Positions 26,301 through 34,603 of a stretch of DNA of 64,000 nt are shown one piece after another (the stretch's first letter is position 1; each line of letters opens with the position of its first letter). The notes under the pieces were generated by a model that saw only the letters and a program-made list of their open reading frames with translations, ran no database searches and was not told the origin of the DNA. This DNA is from Chelydra serpentina. Its lineage: Eukaryota > Chordata > Testudines > Chelydridae. Both the position numbers and the translations under genes were made by a program. The stretch covers positions 31,596,501 to 31,660,500 of the forward strand of contig JBAIAC010000023.1 of NCBI GenBank assembly GCA_037349315.1, given 5' to 3'.

Positions 26301-29300
26301 AATCTCTTGACAGTCCTAATTATAGTAGCACTAACCTTCTTTGGAAATGTTCTTCGGAACAGATACAATTAAATTGCTGGCCCATCAGAACTCAAGCTGC
26401 GATGGATACAAGAGACCCCTACTGAGCTTATGAAAAACAGCTGGTCACAGAATAGGAAGCTTGGGCGGGGGCAGGGGTGGGACATCTTATTTTTGTATGT
26501 ATATTGAAATATAATCCTGTACCATCTAAAGAAATTAAACACATTTCTGGTTCAAGTCAAATATTTTTCACAAGCTCATTGGGGATGATCCCAGCTGGCT
26601 GAACAGTGATTTATACTCTGCCTCTCTCACACAATATTTAAAAGGTAATGATGATTGTTACAGTGTTTCCCTTATGTATTTTCACCATTTGTTTCAAGTC
26701 TAAATAAGTTTAGGCACGTTATTTATCTAATAAACCTTCTCTAAATTATCTTCCCTCCTCCACCATTAGATGACCATAGAGGGCTTATTCATTTTCCTTA
26801 TGTTTACTGGTAAGTATAGACGTTTGACTTCCATTTTTAGTTTTTCACCTTTGATGCTCTTTTCGGTGTAAATTCTCACCTGTTTAATATTTCTAAAGAT
26901 ACCAGTTTGAAACATAACACCACCCTTTCAATATTTAATAGATGCAACACCACAAAGAACATCTAGTGTGTGAGGAAATAAATGTATTTATGAATAAATA
27001 AGAAAATATGCCTGAATGAAAAAGAATATTTTGTCGGTGTGAATGAGTGAAAAATCAACGGAAATGCATGGGTGGATGGTAAGTGAGTGAATGAGCAAGT
27101 GCTTTAATTATGATAGCAATAACAGCTGTTAAGTAGGTGCACATCAGGAAAACCAGATGACAAAGGCTCTAATCCAGCAAAACACTTAAGCATGGTCTTA
27201 TCTCTAAACATGTGAGTAATCCCAGTGGGACTACTCATGCTTACTGTTAAGCACATTCCTAAGTGCTTTTCTGAATCAAGGTCAAAATGAGTGAGCCACA
27301 ACTGAAAACAACAACTAAAAAATAATAAGAGCTAAGACTAGCAAAGAACTACTTGGTTAGGGCAGTGGCTGTGAACACAAAGGGGGGGATAAACATTCCC
27401 TAAATCTCTCTTGGTGGAAAGGCTTTTCAGTTACAGTACCACTGAACTATCCAAAATTCAGTTACCCATAACTTCCTTTTATGTTCCCCGATGTCTATTA
27501 TATTGAACATATCCAAAGCCTTGATTAGACAAATGTATTTGAATATTTAAAATTACACTGTATTTAATATAGGAGGGCCAAAATTTTATACTCCAGAGGG
27601 GAATTTTCCACTGGCATAAACCTGGCGGAGGTAGCTCTTGCACCAACTGTTCCCCACTCCGGCATAAAGGGAAGAAGGGATTATGTTAATGACATTTATG
27701 GTGGAGCTATTCATTCCCTGAGGGACCTTATGTCAGTGGTGTGAGTTACAGCTACTCTTGTGCAGTTCTCTGTGTCCCTCTAGTTCCTTCAAATGCACTC
27801 AAGTGGAACTTGTGGTAGGATGGAGAATATGCCCCAAAAGGCTGTCTGGCATTTGGCTCATATTCCTAGGCTTCACTCAATTTTCACTTGGTTTTGAAGA
27901 ACAACGAAACATTTTCTTCAAAGGATACGGTTTCAAAATGCAAAAGTCAGTTCTGCAAAGATAGTAATATTACTTGCTTATACAGCAATAAAATGAGTGT
28001 CAGACTGGGAGCCAGCTTTTCAACACATCACTTTGTTCAGATGCCATGCAGTAATGCCAGTTTTACCAAACCTGTAAATGATTTTGAGAACAGATTCTTT
28101 TTTCCTTGCACACACAAGAGATTTTTGTCATCTATGGCCATAATAGAATGTTGTTGGAGAAAGGGTTTTTCACTTTTAAACATCAAAACCAAAAATAAAA
28201 TGTCTGAGGGCTTACCACAGGGGTTTCAACAGGTACTGATGGTTGTACTTGAAGGTTTACTGCAACAGTCTGTGGTGGTGGAAGAGTCTGAAATGGCAGC
28301 TGGACCAAAGCTTCTGCAGCAGGAAGCTCCTCCTCAGAAACCAAAGTATTTTGCACCAAAACCTGGCCCTGGGATAGAATTTCAGGCTGCATTTGTAAAG
28401 ATTGCACAGACTGCAAGGGCAGTTGTTGAATCTGGGTTGGAGATGTTGACAGCTGTGGAGGGGCTGCAACTGGGACTGGTACGGACTGTAAGGTTGGATA
28501 TTGCTGGTGTGGTGTTGGAGACATTATCTGCTGGCCCGGGGACATCAAGTTCGGCTGATCTACTGGGCCAATGTGTACTACTGGGGAAGGTGGAACTGTA
28601 AAATGGGATGGAAGATTAAGCTGTTGTGCTACTGGTCGTACTGGACTAGTAGTGGGGTGCTGTGGGTTCTGATCTGACTGTAGAGTTGATGGCATAAGAG
28701 GATGTGATTGTGACTGAATAAGTGCTTGTGGATGAATAATTATGGTGGGCGACTGACTAGGTGAGTGTGCAGGTGTAGGAGACACCACTACTGACTGCTG
28801 AGCTGACTGGGACGGAGTAGGAGATATTGTTAAAGGAGGAGGATGTATGTGAACAGGTGAGCAGTGTTGTGACTGAACACTATTGGGAACTGGAGGAAGA
28901 CCATGGCTTTGGAGTGGAACATAGTGTTGTGATGGAGGTGGTTCCTGATTGGGAGTCTGTAGTGGGATTGGCTGAACTTGCTGCTGTTGTAATATCAGTT
29001 GATGATGGGAAATCTTTGGAGGTGGTGAATGAAGAGGTATCTGCTGATGTTTTATTAGAGAATGAGGTTGAATTGCAGAATATGAAGCTGTGAGGGGGGA
29101 AAATGACAATTAGTATTTGTTTACTTAAGTGCAAAAGAACATGACAATAAAAGTTTAAATGAGGAAAATTTTCACATCAGATGACTAAAGTCAGCACAGA
29201 ACTTGACCAAGCCTTTCAGATGAGCACAACTTAGAAATACATTAGAAAATACCCTCTTCAACCATATACAATGTCTCAAATGTAACACATGAACAGAATG

Positions 29301-30844
29301 CATTTATTTTGGTAAATTCCAAAGTGAAATATAGCAATGAACAATTAAACAAAACCATGCCTGTTTTAGATATACTAATGCTTCTACAGAAAGTCATCTA
29401 TCTTTCAGCCACCAGTTCTTAAGACTACTGTTAATAAGACTTCTTTTAGTTAAAAAATACCACCCTCAACTTTGAAAAGAACAGCATTTACTTGCTTTAA
29501 AATAGTTAGGGTATAAAAGAGGTAAGTACTTGAGAGTCAATAAGGTTTGACTGAAATTGATAATTTAATGTTGGTCAGTGCTATTTAAAAATAGGTTTTT
29601 AAAAATATTGGACTGAAAAAGTTTTAATTTAGAACATTTAGACTAAGCCTGTAAAAACTAAGAGCCTAAAGTTATGCAACTAATTAATCATTCAGAATCT
29701 AAAAAGTGGCCTCATTTTCAGAGATGTACTCCCCTTCCTCACAAAGGAGCCAGTGACTCCTTGTCATAACTGCCTACAGTGGGAAATTGAAATGCCTGAG
29801 ATTTTACTCTGGGGCACACCCTTTTCTCCATCCCTCGTCCCAGCCCTACCTGTTTTCTCTTTCATTTGAAAAATAATCATAATTTGATATCTAATTTTTT
29901 TTAAAGTAGGGGATGGATTATTTTCCTGATTGACAACAATGGGAGTCAAAAATTCAAGAGCTGTCTGTCTTGCAGCCTCTTTCTCTCATGAAGCCTGAAA
30001 TCAAGCAGGTCTGGCTCACCAGCCCCACTCAGCCCACTTACCATGGCAAAATTTCAACTCTTTATGAACTAGCAGAAATTATTAAATTATGCAATAGCCA
30101 ACCTAACTGTATAGTCTTTGCTTGGTTAACCTCATCCTCCAACTCCCCACCTTTTTTCCTTTTGTTTGTCACACTCATTTTCTTGACTTCTTGTAAATTG
30201 AATTATAAACTCTCTGAGGCAGGGACAGGTCTACCTATAAAGTTTATGCACTGTTGAGCACAATGGTGTCCTGATCATGACTGGGCCTTTGGGTGCTAAT
30301 GCAACAGAAATATTGTAACTACTCCCACCCTGGACTATCTATCTATCTATCTATATATATACACACACACACACTCCTTTTTGAATTCTTTTTCTCTCTC
30401 TCTCTCTCCTGCCCTTCTCTGTGAGGGCATAGAGAATTCTAAGATACAAATATTTTAAGCACCACTGAAAGTAATTATTTATCTCCAAATGATCTAAGAT
30501 CTCAAACATTCAATTAATATTTGAGGCATTAGATACTTGTTTGTGGGCTATAAATGACAGGGTGAACTTTAACAACTTTTTTAAAGCTAAAGCTTCATCG
30601 CACCTGGTGCTATTAACTGATGTATACTTGATGTCCGTGTGACAGATGTACTTCGACACTCAGAAGTTGGGCTCTCTCCTTTTCTGTTGCTGTCTGGAGA
30701 ATCCGGTTGGCTGGCCTTGGTACCAGTTACAGTTTTATTAGTACATAGAGCCAATGACTGAGCTTGACTACTGCTCTTTGGTGGGCCGTTCTGTGAACTA
30801 CACAGTACACCCAACTTGTGACTCCGCAATGTTAAGTTCTGAAC
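2169..30844 (-). CDS. PHC3: PHC3, Polyhomeotic homolog 3 (partial, 8 exons)
   Basis: Polyhomeotic proteins are PRC1 subunits that bring chromatin compaction and SAM-driven polymerisation to Polycomb-silenced genes in the nucleus. Eight minus-strand exons join in phase to about 724 codons. In order they give a Ser/Thr-rich segment (VQNLTLRS...), a long Gln/Pro/Ser-rich region, the HD1 region (SEEELPAAEALVQLPFQ), an acidic linker, a Pro-rich linker, an FCS zinc finger (CEFCGK ... FCSMSC), an Arg-rich linker and the start of a SAM domain (WTVDEVWAFIHSLPG). Wording of the linkers (QSERERERELRE, ILTHVIEGFVIQEGLEPFP) matches PHC3 rather than PHC1 or PHC2. The N-terminal exons (about 200 residues in mammals) and the last SAM exon(s) are absent from the window. 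No frameshift or stop is seen, so the gene looks functional. Exon coordinates are given separately. Confidence 0.95.
2489..2639 (-). CDS. PHC3: PHC3 exon (Arg-rich linker after zinc finger)
   Basis: 151 nt. Acceptor TTCCTTAG, donor GTCTGT; it completes the split Arg after CAK and leaves in phase 0 after FLRQ. It codes HNVSCTKKFGLFTSDKNS, then SRWNRKSDSQSLGRRARRPS. Compared with mammalian PHC3 as I recall it, a few extra residues (about FTSDKN) sit between the KKF and SRWNRK blocks. Confidence 0.92.
2640..6180. other. PHC3 intron segment, nothing recognised
   Basis: Intronic, AT-rich, only short uninformative open frames. A 30-70 bp stretch near 3280-3360 repeats a phrase (GTCTACACTGG) that also occurs in Harbinger-derived repeats, so an old MITE fragment is possible. 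I see no gene. Confidence 0.5.
6190..6770 (-). mobile_element. CR1 LINE 3' fragment
   Basis: Read on the minus strand it carries the usual CR1 3' end phrases: GAGAGAAACGAGAGAAGAGC followed by AACAAAAATTATTAAGGAGC, and then the gene-end section. Only the last several hundred bases of the element are present, as is normal for 5'-truncated CR1. No intact reverse transcriptase frame was seen. Confidence 0.65.
7017..7098. repeat. Short near-palindromic repeat
   Basis: An 80-bp near-perfect inverted repeat: GTCAGATTCTCAGTTGGTGT on the left answers CATGGACTGAGAATCTGG on the right. The type is common in amniote genomes, with arms flanking a short centre. It lies about 30 bp left of the hAT element at 7140. 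Confidence 0.6.
7140..8243. mobile_element. Non-autonomous hAT element with G-rich interior
   Basis: Termini TAGGGTTGCC and GGCAACCCTA are inverted. They are flanked by an 8-bp target duplication, TTTAGAGG at 7132-7139 and TTTAGATG at 8244-8251 (7 of 8 identical). 8-bp duplications are the hAT hallmark. The 1104-bp interior has no transposase. About 7270-7810 is a G-rich degenerate tandem array on the plus strand, and 7840-8160 is GC-rich. The many overlapping long open frames here reflect the low stop-codon content of G-rich sequence, not genes. Confidence 0.85.
8252..9292. other. PHC3 intron segment, nothing recognised
   Basis: AT-rich intron between the hAT element and the FCS zinc-finger exon. 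No repeat family or coding region was recognised. Confidence 0.5.
9293..9407 (-). CDS. PHC3: PHC3 exon (FCS zinc finger)
   Basis: 115 nt. Acceptor TTCTTTAG, donor GTATTC; enters in phase 1 and leaves in phase 2. It codes EGLDEMENDLLKCEFCGKMG and then RSKRFCSMSCAKR. The four zinc-binding cysteines of the FCS finger (CxxC ... CxxxC) are all present. In the family this finger binds RNA. Confidence 0.95.
9921..10212. mobile_element. Harbinger-type MITE (292 bp)
   Basis: Starts GGGCTGGTTCACACTA and ends GTGTGGACGTAGCC, flanked by TAA at 9918-9920 and 10213-10215. A 3-bp TWA target duplication is typical of PIF/Harbinger. The interior holds a perfect-looking hairpin (CTTCAGCTACGT ... ACGTAGCTGAAG) and a second inverted pair around GATTTATTGCGTCTAGA. 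It is a close relative of the element at 21138. Confidence 0.85.
10853..10995. repeat. Probable degraded Harbinger-like MITE
   Basis: Contains CTAGGTCGACCTAGACACTG, CGCTCAAGGGGGTGGG and CAAGTGTCTCCACTATAGTG, resembling the inverted-end MITEs elsewhere in the window. Clean ends and a target duplication were not found. Confidence 0.35.
10996..12721. other. PHC3 intron segment
   Basis: AT-rich except 11170-11530, which is GC-richer and holds two related phrases (AACAATCTACTTTGA near 11190, ACAATCTACTATGAGC near 11450). It is probably an old repeat of unknown family. No gene was recognised. Confidence 0.4.
12724..13262. mobile_element. Non-autonomous DNA transposon, superfamily uncertain
   Basis: Ends are inverted: GGCTACGATTTAGTTATGG on the left against CCATGACAAAATCTTAGCC on the right. 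They are flanked by TAA/TTA, compatible with a 3-bp target site. A second inner pair (ATATTTTTAGTAAAATCATG and TTGCTAAAAATATCCATGAC) lies at the right end. The interior is GC-rich with degenerate repeats of a CAGCTCCCAG-type unit. No transposase. Confidence 0.6.
13266..15170. other. PHC3 intron segment, nothing recognised
   Basis: AT-rich. A 153-codon minus-strand open frame at 14401-14862 has no recognisable family and no splice support. I treat it as chance or an unrecognised old repeat. Confidence 0.45.
15190..15700 (+). mobile_element. CR1 LINE 3' end
   Basis: Contains the CR1 3' signature phrases GAGAAGAGCGACAAGATTGG, GGCTACAAATACCTACC, TTATTAATCACTGGAGTAAT and the terminal TGGCCTTTGAATCTATGAA. 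It is 5'-truncated with no intact frame. Confidence 0.75.
16035..16194 (-). CDS. PHC3: PHC3 exon (basic patch and acidic linker)
   Basis: 160 nt, missed by simple ORF scans because it has no useful ATG. Acceptor TATAACAG precedes VSRSSLLVEQPAKKR; the exon continues through SELQNNTKHAENSSDTEIED and ends in phase 1 before donor GTTTGT. Both ends agree in phase with the neighbouring exons, and the text matches the PHC3 linker before the FCS finger. The donor is weaker than consensus. Confidence 0.88.
17174..17427 (-). CDS. PHC3: PHC3 exon (Pro-rich linker, IVKPQILTHVIEGF motif)
   Basis: 254 nt. Acceptor TTTTCCAG, donor GTAAGT. It enters in phase 1 (E split, EQVGLPP) and leaves in phase 0 after LEPFP. 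It contains the strongly conserved IVKPQILTHVIEGFVIQEG block that precedes the zinc finger in vertebrate polyhomeotic proteins. Confidence 0.93.
17960..18060 (+). repeat. Interspersed repeat, SINE-like
   Basis: TTAGGCCACTTTTATTTAGG, AGGTGCCTAAATATGGAT, TAGGCACCCAGATTTGAAAA. A second copy in the same orientation lies at about 42065-42150. The family name is not certain. Confidence 0.5.
18253..18918. mobile_element. Non-autonomous hAT element with perfect target duplication
   Basis: Begins CAGGCCTGCACAAC and ends GTTGTGCAGGCCTG, a perfect 14-bp terminal inverted repeat. The perfect 8-bp target duplication CCTTAAAC stands at 18245-18252 and 18919-18926. 666 bp. The left end has a threefold GGGGCCACATGCGGCCC unit and the right end a run of about 15 G (18817-18831). 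No transposase. The exact termini suggest a fairly young insertion. Confidence 0.92.
18927..20753. other. PHC3 intron segment with an old SINE-like fragment
   Basis: Mostly unremarkable intron. Around 20290-20400 the phrase GTGCCTGTGGGCCCCAATCA and CTAGGTGCTATACAAGCACA match the first part of the MIR-like repeat found at 33054. No gene was seen. Confidence 0.5.
20754..20904 (-). CDS. PHC3: PHC3 exon (acidic linker)
   Basis: 151 nt. Acceptor AATGCAG, donor GTGAGT. It enters in phase 0 with IYQVENMCEEEMPEES and leaves in phase 1. It codes an acidic patch followed by a Pro/Thr stretch (RTPTPPTLSPP), as in PHC3. Confidence 0.92.
21138..21423. mobile_element. Harbinger-type MITE (286 bp)
   Basis: Starts GGGCTGGTCTACACTA and ends TATAGACGTACCC, flanked by TAA at 21135-21137 and 21424-21426. 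The left inner hairpin is CTTCAGCTACGTTAATAACG with its mirror, and the right one sits around CGCGATAAATC. Same family as 9921-10212; its tip also matches the full Harbinger at 44299, which could supply transposase. Confidence 0.88.
21545..21675 (+). repeat. Interspersed retroelement tail with hammerhead-like motif
   Basis: The widespread reptile repeat with GACGAAGTGGGTCTTCGCCC, GAAAGCTTATGCTCC, GTTAGTCTATAAGGTGCCAC and ACACGGCTACCCCTCTGATA. Its first 40 bases resemble the catalytic core layout of a hammerhead ribozyme (see findings). It is a SINE- or Penelope-like tail; the family is not certain. Confidence 0.6.
21676..23205. other. PHC3 intron segment, one long unclassified repeat
   Basis: 21700-22220 looks like an old repeat (AATTTGGCAGGGAGGGTCAC, ATGAAAGTCCACCC) related in style to 31690-31900, family unknown. 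22990-23180 is purine-rich (AGAAAGAGAGAGAG). No gene was recognised. Confidence 0.4.
23207..24260. mobile_element. Tigger/mariner-like element, left end and GC-rich body
   Basis: The left end CAGTAACTCCTCACTTAATG follows a TA and resembles the CAGT...CACTTAACG tips of Tigger-type mariner elements. The body (23330-24230) is GC-rich, containing a very long hairpin (23531-23826) and a C-rich tandem array (23995-24205). The mirrored right tip was not found, so the element is truncated or the right limit is wrong. The open frames on both strands here come from the hairpin and GC bias. Confidence 0.5.
23995..24205 (+). repeat. C-rich tandem repeat, unit about 55-60 bp
   Basis: Four degenerate copies of a unit containing CACCCTAACTCCCTCCCAGA and CCTGAGCRCCCTCCC. 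It is followed by a purine-rich tract and a run of G at 24243-24253. Confidence 0.7.
25105..25323 (-). pseudogene. hAT transposase C-terminal fragment (left arm)
   Basis: A 72-codon open segment with YLATLAPKVPCERLFSLSG, GDIVNKKQAAVSP and LVCLSDWLNKK, the hATC dimerisation domain that ends hAT transposases. The upstream catalytic part is missing on this strand. It mirrors the plus-strand copy at 25790-25975. Confidence 0.8.
25522..25985 (+). pseudogene. hAT transposase internal and C-terminal remnant (right arm)
   Basis: Open segment MRFLKIATARDPRFKNLKCH through EPEPPKKK, then a frameshift, LDRYRAEPVISMDEYPLE, an in-frame stop (TGA near 25802), and the hATC motif VPCQRLFSLSGDIVNKKQAA. Broken by at least one frameshift and one stop. 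Confidence 0.75.
26327..28215. other. PHC3 intron segment with an amniote interspersed repeat
   Basis: 27165-27300 contains ATCCAGCAAAACACTTAAGC and CCAGTGGGACTACTCATGCT, a repeat whose relative is at 59185-59285. The rest is plain AT-rich intron. Open frames near 27888 run into the antisense of the PHC3 exon and are not genes. Confidence 0.5.
28216..29087 (-). CDS. PHC3: PHC3 exon (Gln/Pro-rich region and HD1)
   Basis: 872 nt, the largest PHC3 exon. Acceptor CCTCACAG and donor GTAAGC; it enters in phase 1 and leaves in phase 0 after ...ETPV. It codes about 290 residues rich in Gln, Pro and Ser (HQQIPLHSPP, QSAQQSVVVSPTPAHS), then the conserved HD1 region near its 3' end (LVSEEELPAAEALVQLPFQ). 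In the family HD1 contacts other chromatin partners. The open frame on the opposite strand here is a shadow of this compositionally biased exon. Confidence 0.95.
29088..30603. other. PHC3 intron, with simple repeats
   Basis: No coding region. 30338-30410 is a compound microsatellite: TATC, then TA, then CA, then TC units. Confidence 0.65.
30604..30844 (-). CDS. PHC3: PHC3 exon (Ser/Thr-rich, upstream-most in window)
   Basis: 241 nt. Acceptor TTCTCAG precedes codons VQNLTLRS and the donor GTGCGA follows ...IAP. It ends in phase 1, and its last G joins the CT of the next exon to make Ala, giving LIAPASYS, as in PHC3. The region is Ser/Thr/Lys-rich with no fold I can name. The next exon upstream was not found in 30.9-64 kb. 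Confidence 0.9.
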
Positions 30845-31011
30845 CTGAGAAAAGAACCAAATATGAAAGTATAGATAGAAATCTAATACATTAAAGACAA
30901 AGACAATAACTATTGACTTTATATGATGTATTTCATCAAATGATACCAAGATATCTGTAAAAAAAATAAAATAAACTACACAAGTTAGTATCAAGGTAAC
31001 AAAGGTTTGAT

Positions 31012-31566
31012 GGGATAACATGATCTTAGTCAAAGGTCAATTAATTGCCATCAGTGGTAAATGGGACCAATGGTCAGTGATGGGATGTTAGAAGTTACTA
31101 CAGAGAACTTTTTCCTGGGTGTCTGGCTGGTGAGTCTTGCCCACATGCTCAGGGTTCAGCTGACTGCCATATCTGGGGTCGGGAAGGAATTTTCCTCCAG
31201 GGTAGATTGGCAGAGGCCCTGGAGGTTTTTCGCCTTCCTCTGCAGCATGGAGCACGGATCACTTGCTGGAGGATTCTCTGCATCTTGAAGTCTTTAAACA
31301 ATGATTTGAAGATTTCAATAGCTGAGACACAGGTGAGAGGATTATTCCAGGAGTCGGTGGGTGAGATTCTGCGGCCTGCATTGGCCAGACTAGATGGTCA
31401 GACTAGATGATCATAATGGTCCCTTCTGACCTTAAAGTCTATGAGTGGTTAGATAAATGTCTATCAGGGATGGTCTAGACAGTAATTGGTCCTGCCATAA
31501 GGGCAGGGGGCTGGACTTGATGACCTCTCGAGGTCCCTTCCAGCCCTAGAATCTATGAATCTATGA
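31012..31566 (+). mobile_element. Two abutting CR1-type 3' ends
   Basis: 31012-31443 ends CCTTCTGACCTTAAAGTCTATG. It is followed directly by a second tail, 31444-31566, with GGACTTGATGACCTCTCGAG and GTCCCTTCCAGCCCTAGAAT, then a repeated AATCTATG unit typical of CR1. The first part is about 90% identical to 33650-34072. Open frames inside are not genes. Confidence 0.7.
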
Positions 31567-32089
31567 GTGTCAGGACCCAGCCCTGCCCACAGCAACACCC
31601 CAGTCCAGATTTGCCTCTTCTACTCCGCTTGGAACAAGGAGACTCTTTGGGGAATTTAGCTGAAAAGCAAAGTCTCTAGTGAGAACATGAAAATTGATTA
31701 TTTTTCCAAAGGCTTATACTTTGGTCAAATTTCAGTGGATTTTCACAGGGACAGCAAAAGGTACATCCCTGATATAAAGATTACCTCCTTTCAAGTCTCT
31801 GCTCCAAAGCATGTGTACTCTAGAGCTTCTCAAAGAAAATATTTCTCAATAATTTTTTTACCAGGGCAAACCAACACATTTTTCTTGGAAATGACAACTG
31901 TTTGGACTGAAATTTCAACACAGACAGAGAGAGACAGAGAGAGAGAGAGAGAGCGCATTTGGGGCAGATACCCAGCATGGAAAATTTCAGCTCAAATGGT
32001 AAAAGTTTTGCAAAAATTATAAACAACTGAAAACAGGGTCTTATAATGGGAAATGTCATGCAACCTTAATCATGGGCAACACTACACAT

Positions 32090-32480
32090 CCCCACCTGTA
32101 ATATCCAATCCTTTTGTGAATCCTATAAAGTCTTTAGCCTCAATGATATCTCGTAGCAATTTTGAAGTATTTTCTTTTACCCATTTCAAATGTGTTCTTT
32201 TTAATTCCATCGAATGTCTCCTTGTTCACATATTATGAGAAAGAATAAACAGACGTGACCAATTTATCTTTGATACACTGTTCACTATTGTATACATCTA
32301 CATGTTTTCTACTATTCTTCTCTAAACAATCCCAAACTTTTCAATCTCTCATCATTCCAAAACTATTTCCATGCCTGCAATCAATTTGGTTGCTCATCTC
32401 TGAACCCCTTCTGCTCCTGTGATATTTGTTTTGAGATCCATTATGAGAACTAAACACAGTATCCCAAGCAATTAGGTCAC
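32090..32480 (-). mobile_element. CR1-like 3' fragment
   Basis: Minus-strand orientation: phrases such as CAATCTCTCATCATTCC, GGTTGCTCATCTCTGAACCC and CACAGTATCCCAAGC are the reverse of the CR1 3' region. 5'-truncated and diverged. Confidence 0.5.
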
Positions 32481-33053
32481 TTTTATCTGTGCCTAGCTTC
32501 AGACAACCAAATGTTATCAGTTTGACATCAACCTAAAATGGATATATGCATGGTTACCAGGCAACGAGAGGCATTTTCCACATACCCAGTGAACTAAGGT
32601 ATCGAAGAAAAAATAAAAAATACTATTTCTAAATATAAATGATACTTTAAATTATTTAATTTCAGAGAGTATTCAGTTATATTAGTGGTCCCAGAATTCT
32701 GTCAGCATTTAATTCTTATGGAAGTTTTTATTTTTTATCCCCTGGGTCTAAATGACTCTACTACCAGTACTTGACCAAAGTACTCCACTTTGAATCCTTT
32801 TTCTGCATCATGTACACTTGTTATCCATCAAATGAACTATAATCTACATATTTAGTTGGTATCTGGTACTATACACTGTAATTAGTTGTGAAATATTGGG
32901 CAATACTTTTGCACAAATGTTTTATGCAAGTATGTTATAGTCAATAACAAAGGCAAACGGAACTAGAAAAAACCCCCACATAATGGAAGGAAAATTCTAG
33001 CTGTTATGAATATTATACAAAATATTCAACTGCTGACAGTGACAGATTTGTAT

Positions 33054-33365
33054 GTATGTATTATTTGTAGTATAATCATACCTAGAGGACCCAACCTAGA
33101 TTGGAGTCCCATTGTGCTAAGCATGGTACATACACGTAGTAAGACACAGCCCCAAAGAGCTTACTATCCAACTAGATGAGACAGGCAAAAGGTGAAAGAA
33201 AGGAAGAGTTATCACCCCCAATTTACAGATGGGGCACAGGGAATTAAGAATCAGACTGGTTAAGTGACTTGCCCATGATCTTCTAACAGGAGATCTGTGG
33301 TAAAGCTGAGAACTGAACCTAGATCTCCTGAGTACCAGTGCAGTGATTAAACTACAAGACCATCC
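33054..33365 (+). repeat. MIR-like / CORE-SINE repeat
   Basis: CCCATTGTGCTAAGCATGGT, CAAAGAGCTTACTATCCAAC, TTAAGTGACTTGCCCATGAT, AGATCTCCTGAGTACCAGTG. The second half carries the MIR-style core phrase (GACTTGCCCA...). Strongly diverged, hence old. Confidence 0.65.
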
Positions 33366-33649
33366 ATCCTTTCCAGACCTACAAGGTATGCAATAATCTA
33401 CAAACAGAAATGTAATCTGGGAGATTTAACATTACAAACCTATGGTAAATATTTTACAGGGAACAATCCTGCACTGGCAGAGATAGATCAGACAACAAAA
33501 AGTCTTTTCTATATATAATTTCTACAATGTTATGATTTTTCAACCATCTGATAATAGGGGGGTTAGGAGCTAGTTTGGTTTTATAATCTCAGGCACACTG
33601 CCTATGTTTAGATTTACAGATTTGATTTTATTCCAGAGTAGATGGAATA

Positions 33650-34072
33650 ATATGATTTTAGTCGAAGGTCAATTAATTGCCATCAGTGGTAAATAGGACC
33701 AATGGTCAGTGATGGGGTGTTAGAAGTTACTACAGAGAACTTTTTCCTGGGTGTCTGGCTGGTGAGTCTTGCCCACATGCTCAGGGTTCAGCTGATCGCC
33801 ATATTTGGGGTCGGGAAGGAATTTTCCTCCAGGGTAGATTGGCAGAGGCCCTGGAGGTTTTTTGCCTTCCTCTGCAGCATGGGGCATGGGTCACTTGCTG
33901 GAGGATTCTCTGCATCTTGAAGTCTTTAAACAATGATTTGAAGACTTCAATAGCTGAGACACAGGTGAGAGGATTATTCCAGGAGTGGGTGGGTGAGATT
34001 CTATGGCCTGCATTGTGCAGGAGGTCAGACTAGATGATCATAATTGTCCCTTCTGACCTTAAAGTCTATGAG
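33650..34072 (+). mobile_element. CR1-type 3' end, sister of 31012-31443
   Basis: Nearly colinear with 31012-31443, ending CCTTCTGACCTTAAAGTCTA. The other copy has a small internal duplication (GACTAGATGGTCAGACTAGA) that is absent here. Confidence 0.7.
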
Positions 34073-34257
34073 TTAAGAGGGAAAAAGAAAGATACACAGG
34101 CAAGTCATAAAGAGAAAAAGGAAGGAAGAAGACAAAAGGAAAAGAGGGGAAGAGAAAAAGAGAATGAGAGAAAAAGCGAGGAATGGAAAGAGAAATAAGA
34201 CGCTTTTCAAGTAAAGGGGTTTTTTGTTCAGCTATTATTGGTGAGCGCTGATCTTTG

Positions 34258-34265
34258 TGATGTCA
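34258..34265 (+). promoter_or_regulatory. Extra CRE-like site upstream of AKAP4-like copy 1
   Basis: TGATGTCA within CTTTGTGATGTCACC, the same 15 bases as the proximal site at 34604. The surrounding 50 bp also resemble the proximal promoter, but no TATA-like box follows, so it may be a duplicated, decayed promoter. Confidence 0.4.
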
Positions 34266-34603
34266 CCACCTCAGGGAGAACACCATGAAACTACCACCAT
34301 CTTCATTCCCTCTTCTAATCAAAAGATAACCTCTGTCTTATACTATCAATATATTCACTGTATATCCAGAATGCAGTTTAATTCAAGTTTTTTTATTAAG
34401 TGGTGATTATGTTTATGAAAAAGTGTTTTTGTTTATATGGAACAAAACACAGAGTCTCCATTCCCTCAGCCCACCTATCGGAAAACACCCTCCAAACCCC
34501 AAGGACACAGGTTTTAAACACAGGCTAAAGGAAAAAATGTATAGCAGCCCACTGCTAAAGCATTGCCAACGCATCATTGGTTGTTGGTGAAACTGGTTCT
34601 TTG

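Larger units (their letters stand above)
24718..26318. mobile_element. hAT element, foldback form with transposase remnants
   Basis: Ends TAGGACTGTTAATTAA and TTGACAGTCCTA, flanked by ATTAGAGT (24710-24717) and ATTATAGT (26319-26326), 7 of 8 identical. Both arms carry the same hAT C-terminal dimerisation region in opposite orientation: minus strand at about 25105-25323 (VPCERLFSLSGDIVNKK) and plus strand at about 25790-25975 (VPCQRLFSLSGDIVNKK). The plus-strand middle (25522-25700) codes an internal transposase segment (TARDPRFKNLKCHP). Frames are broken, so it cannot make a transposase. Confidence 0.85.

Noticed and set aside
27888..28601. 237-codon plus-strand frame
   Set aside because: Its second half is the antisense of the PHC3 Gln/Pro-rich exon; it has no start context or family.
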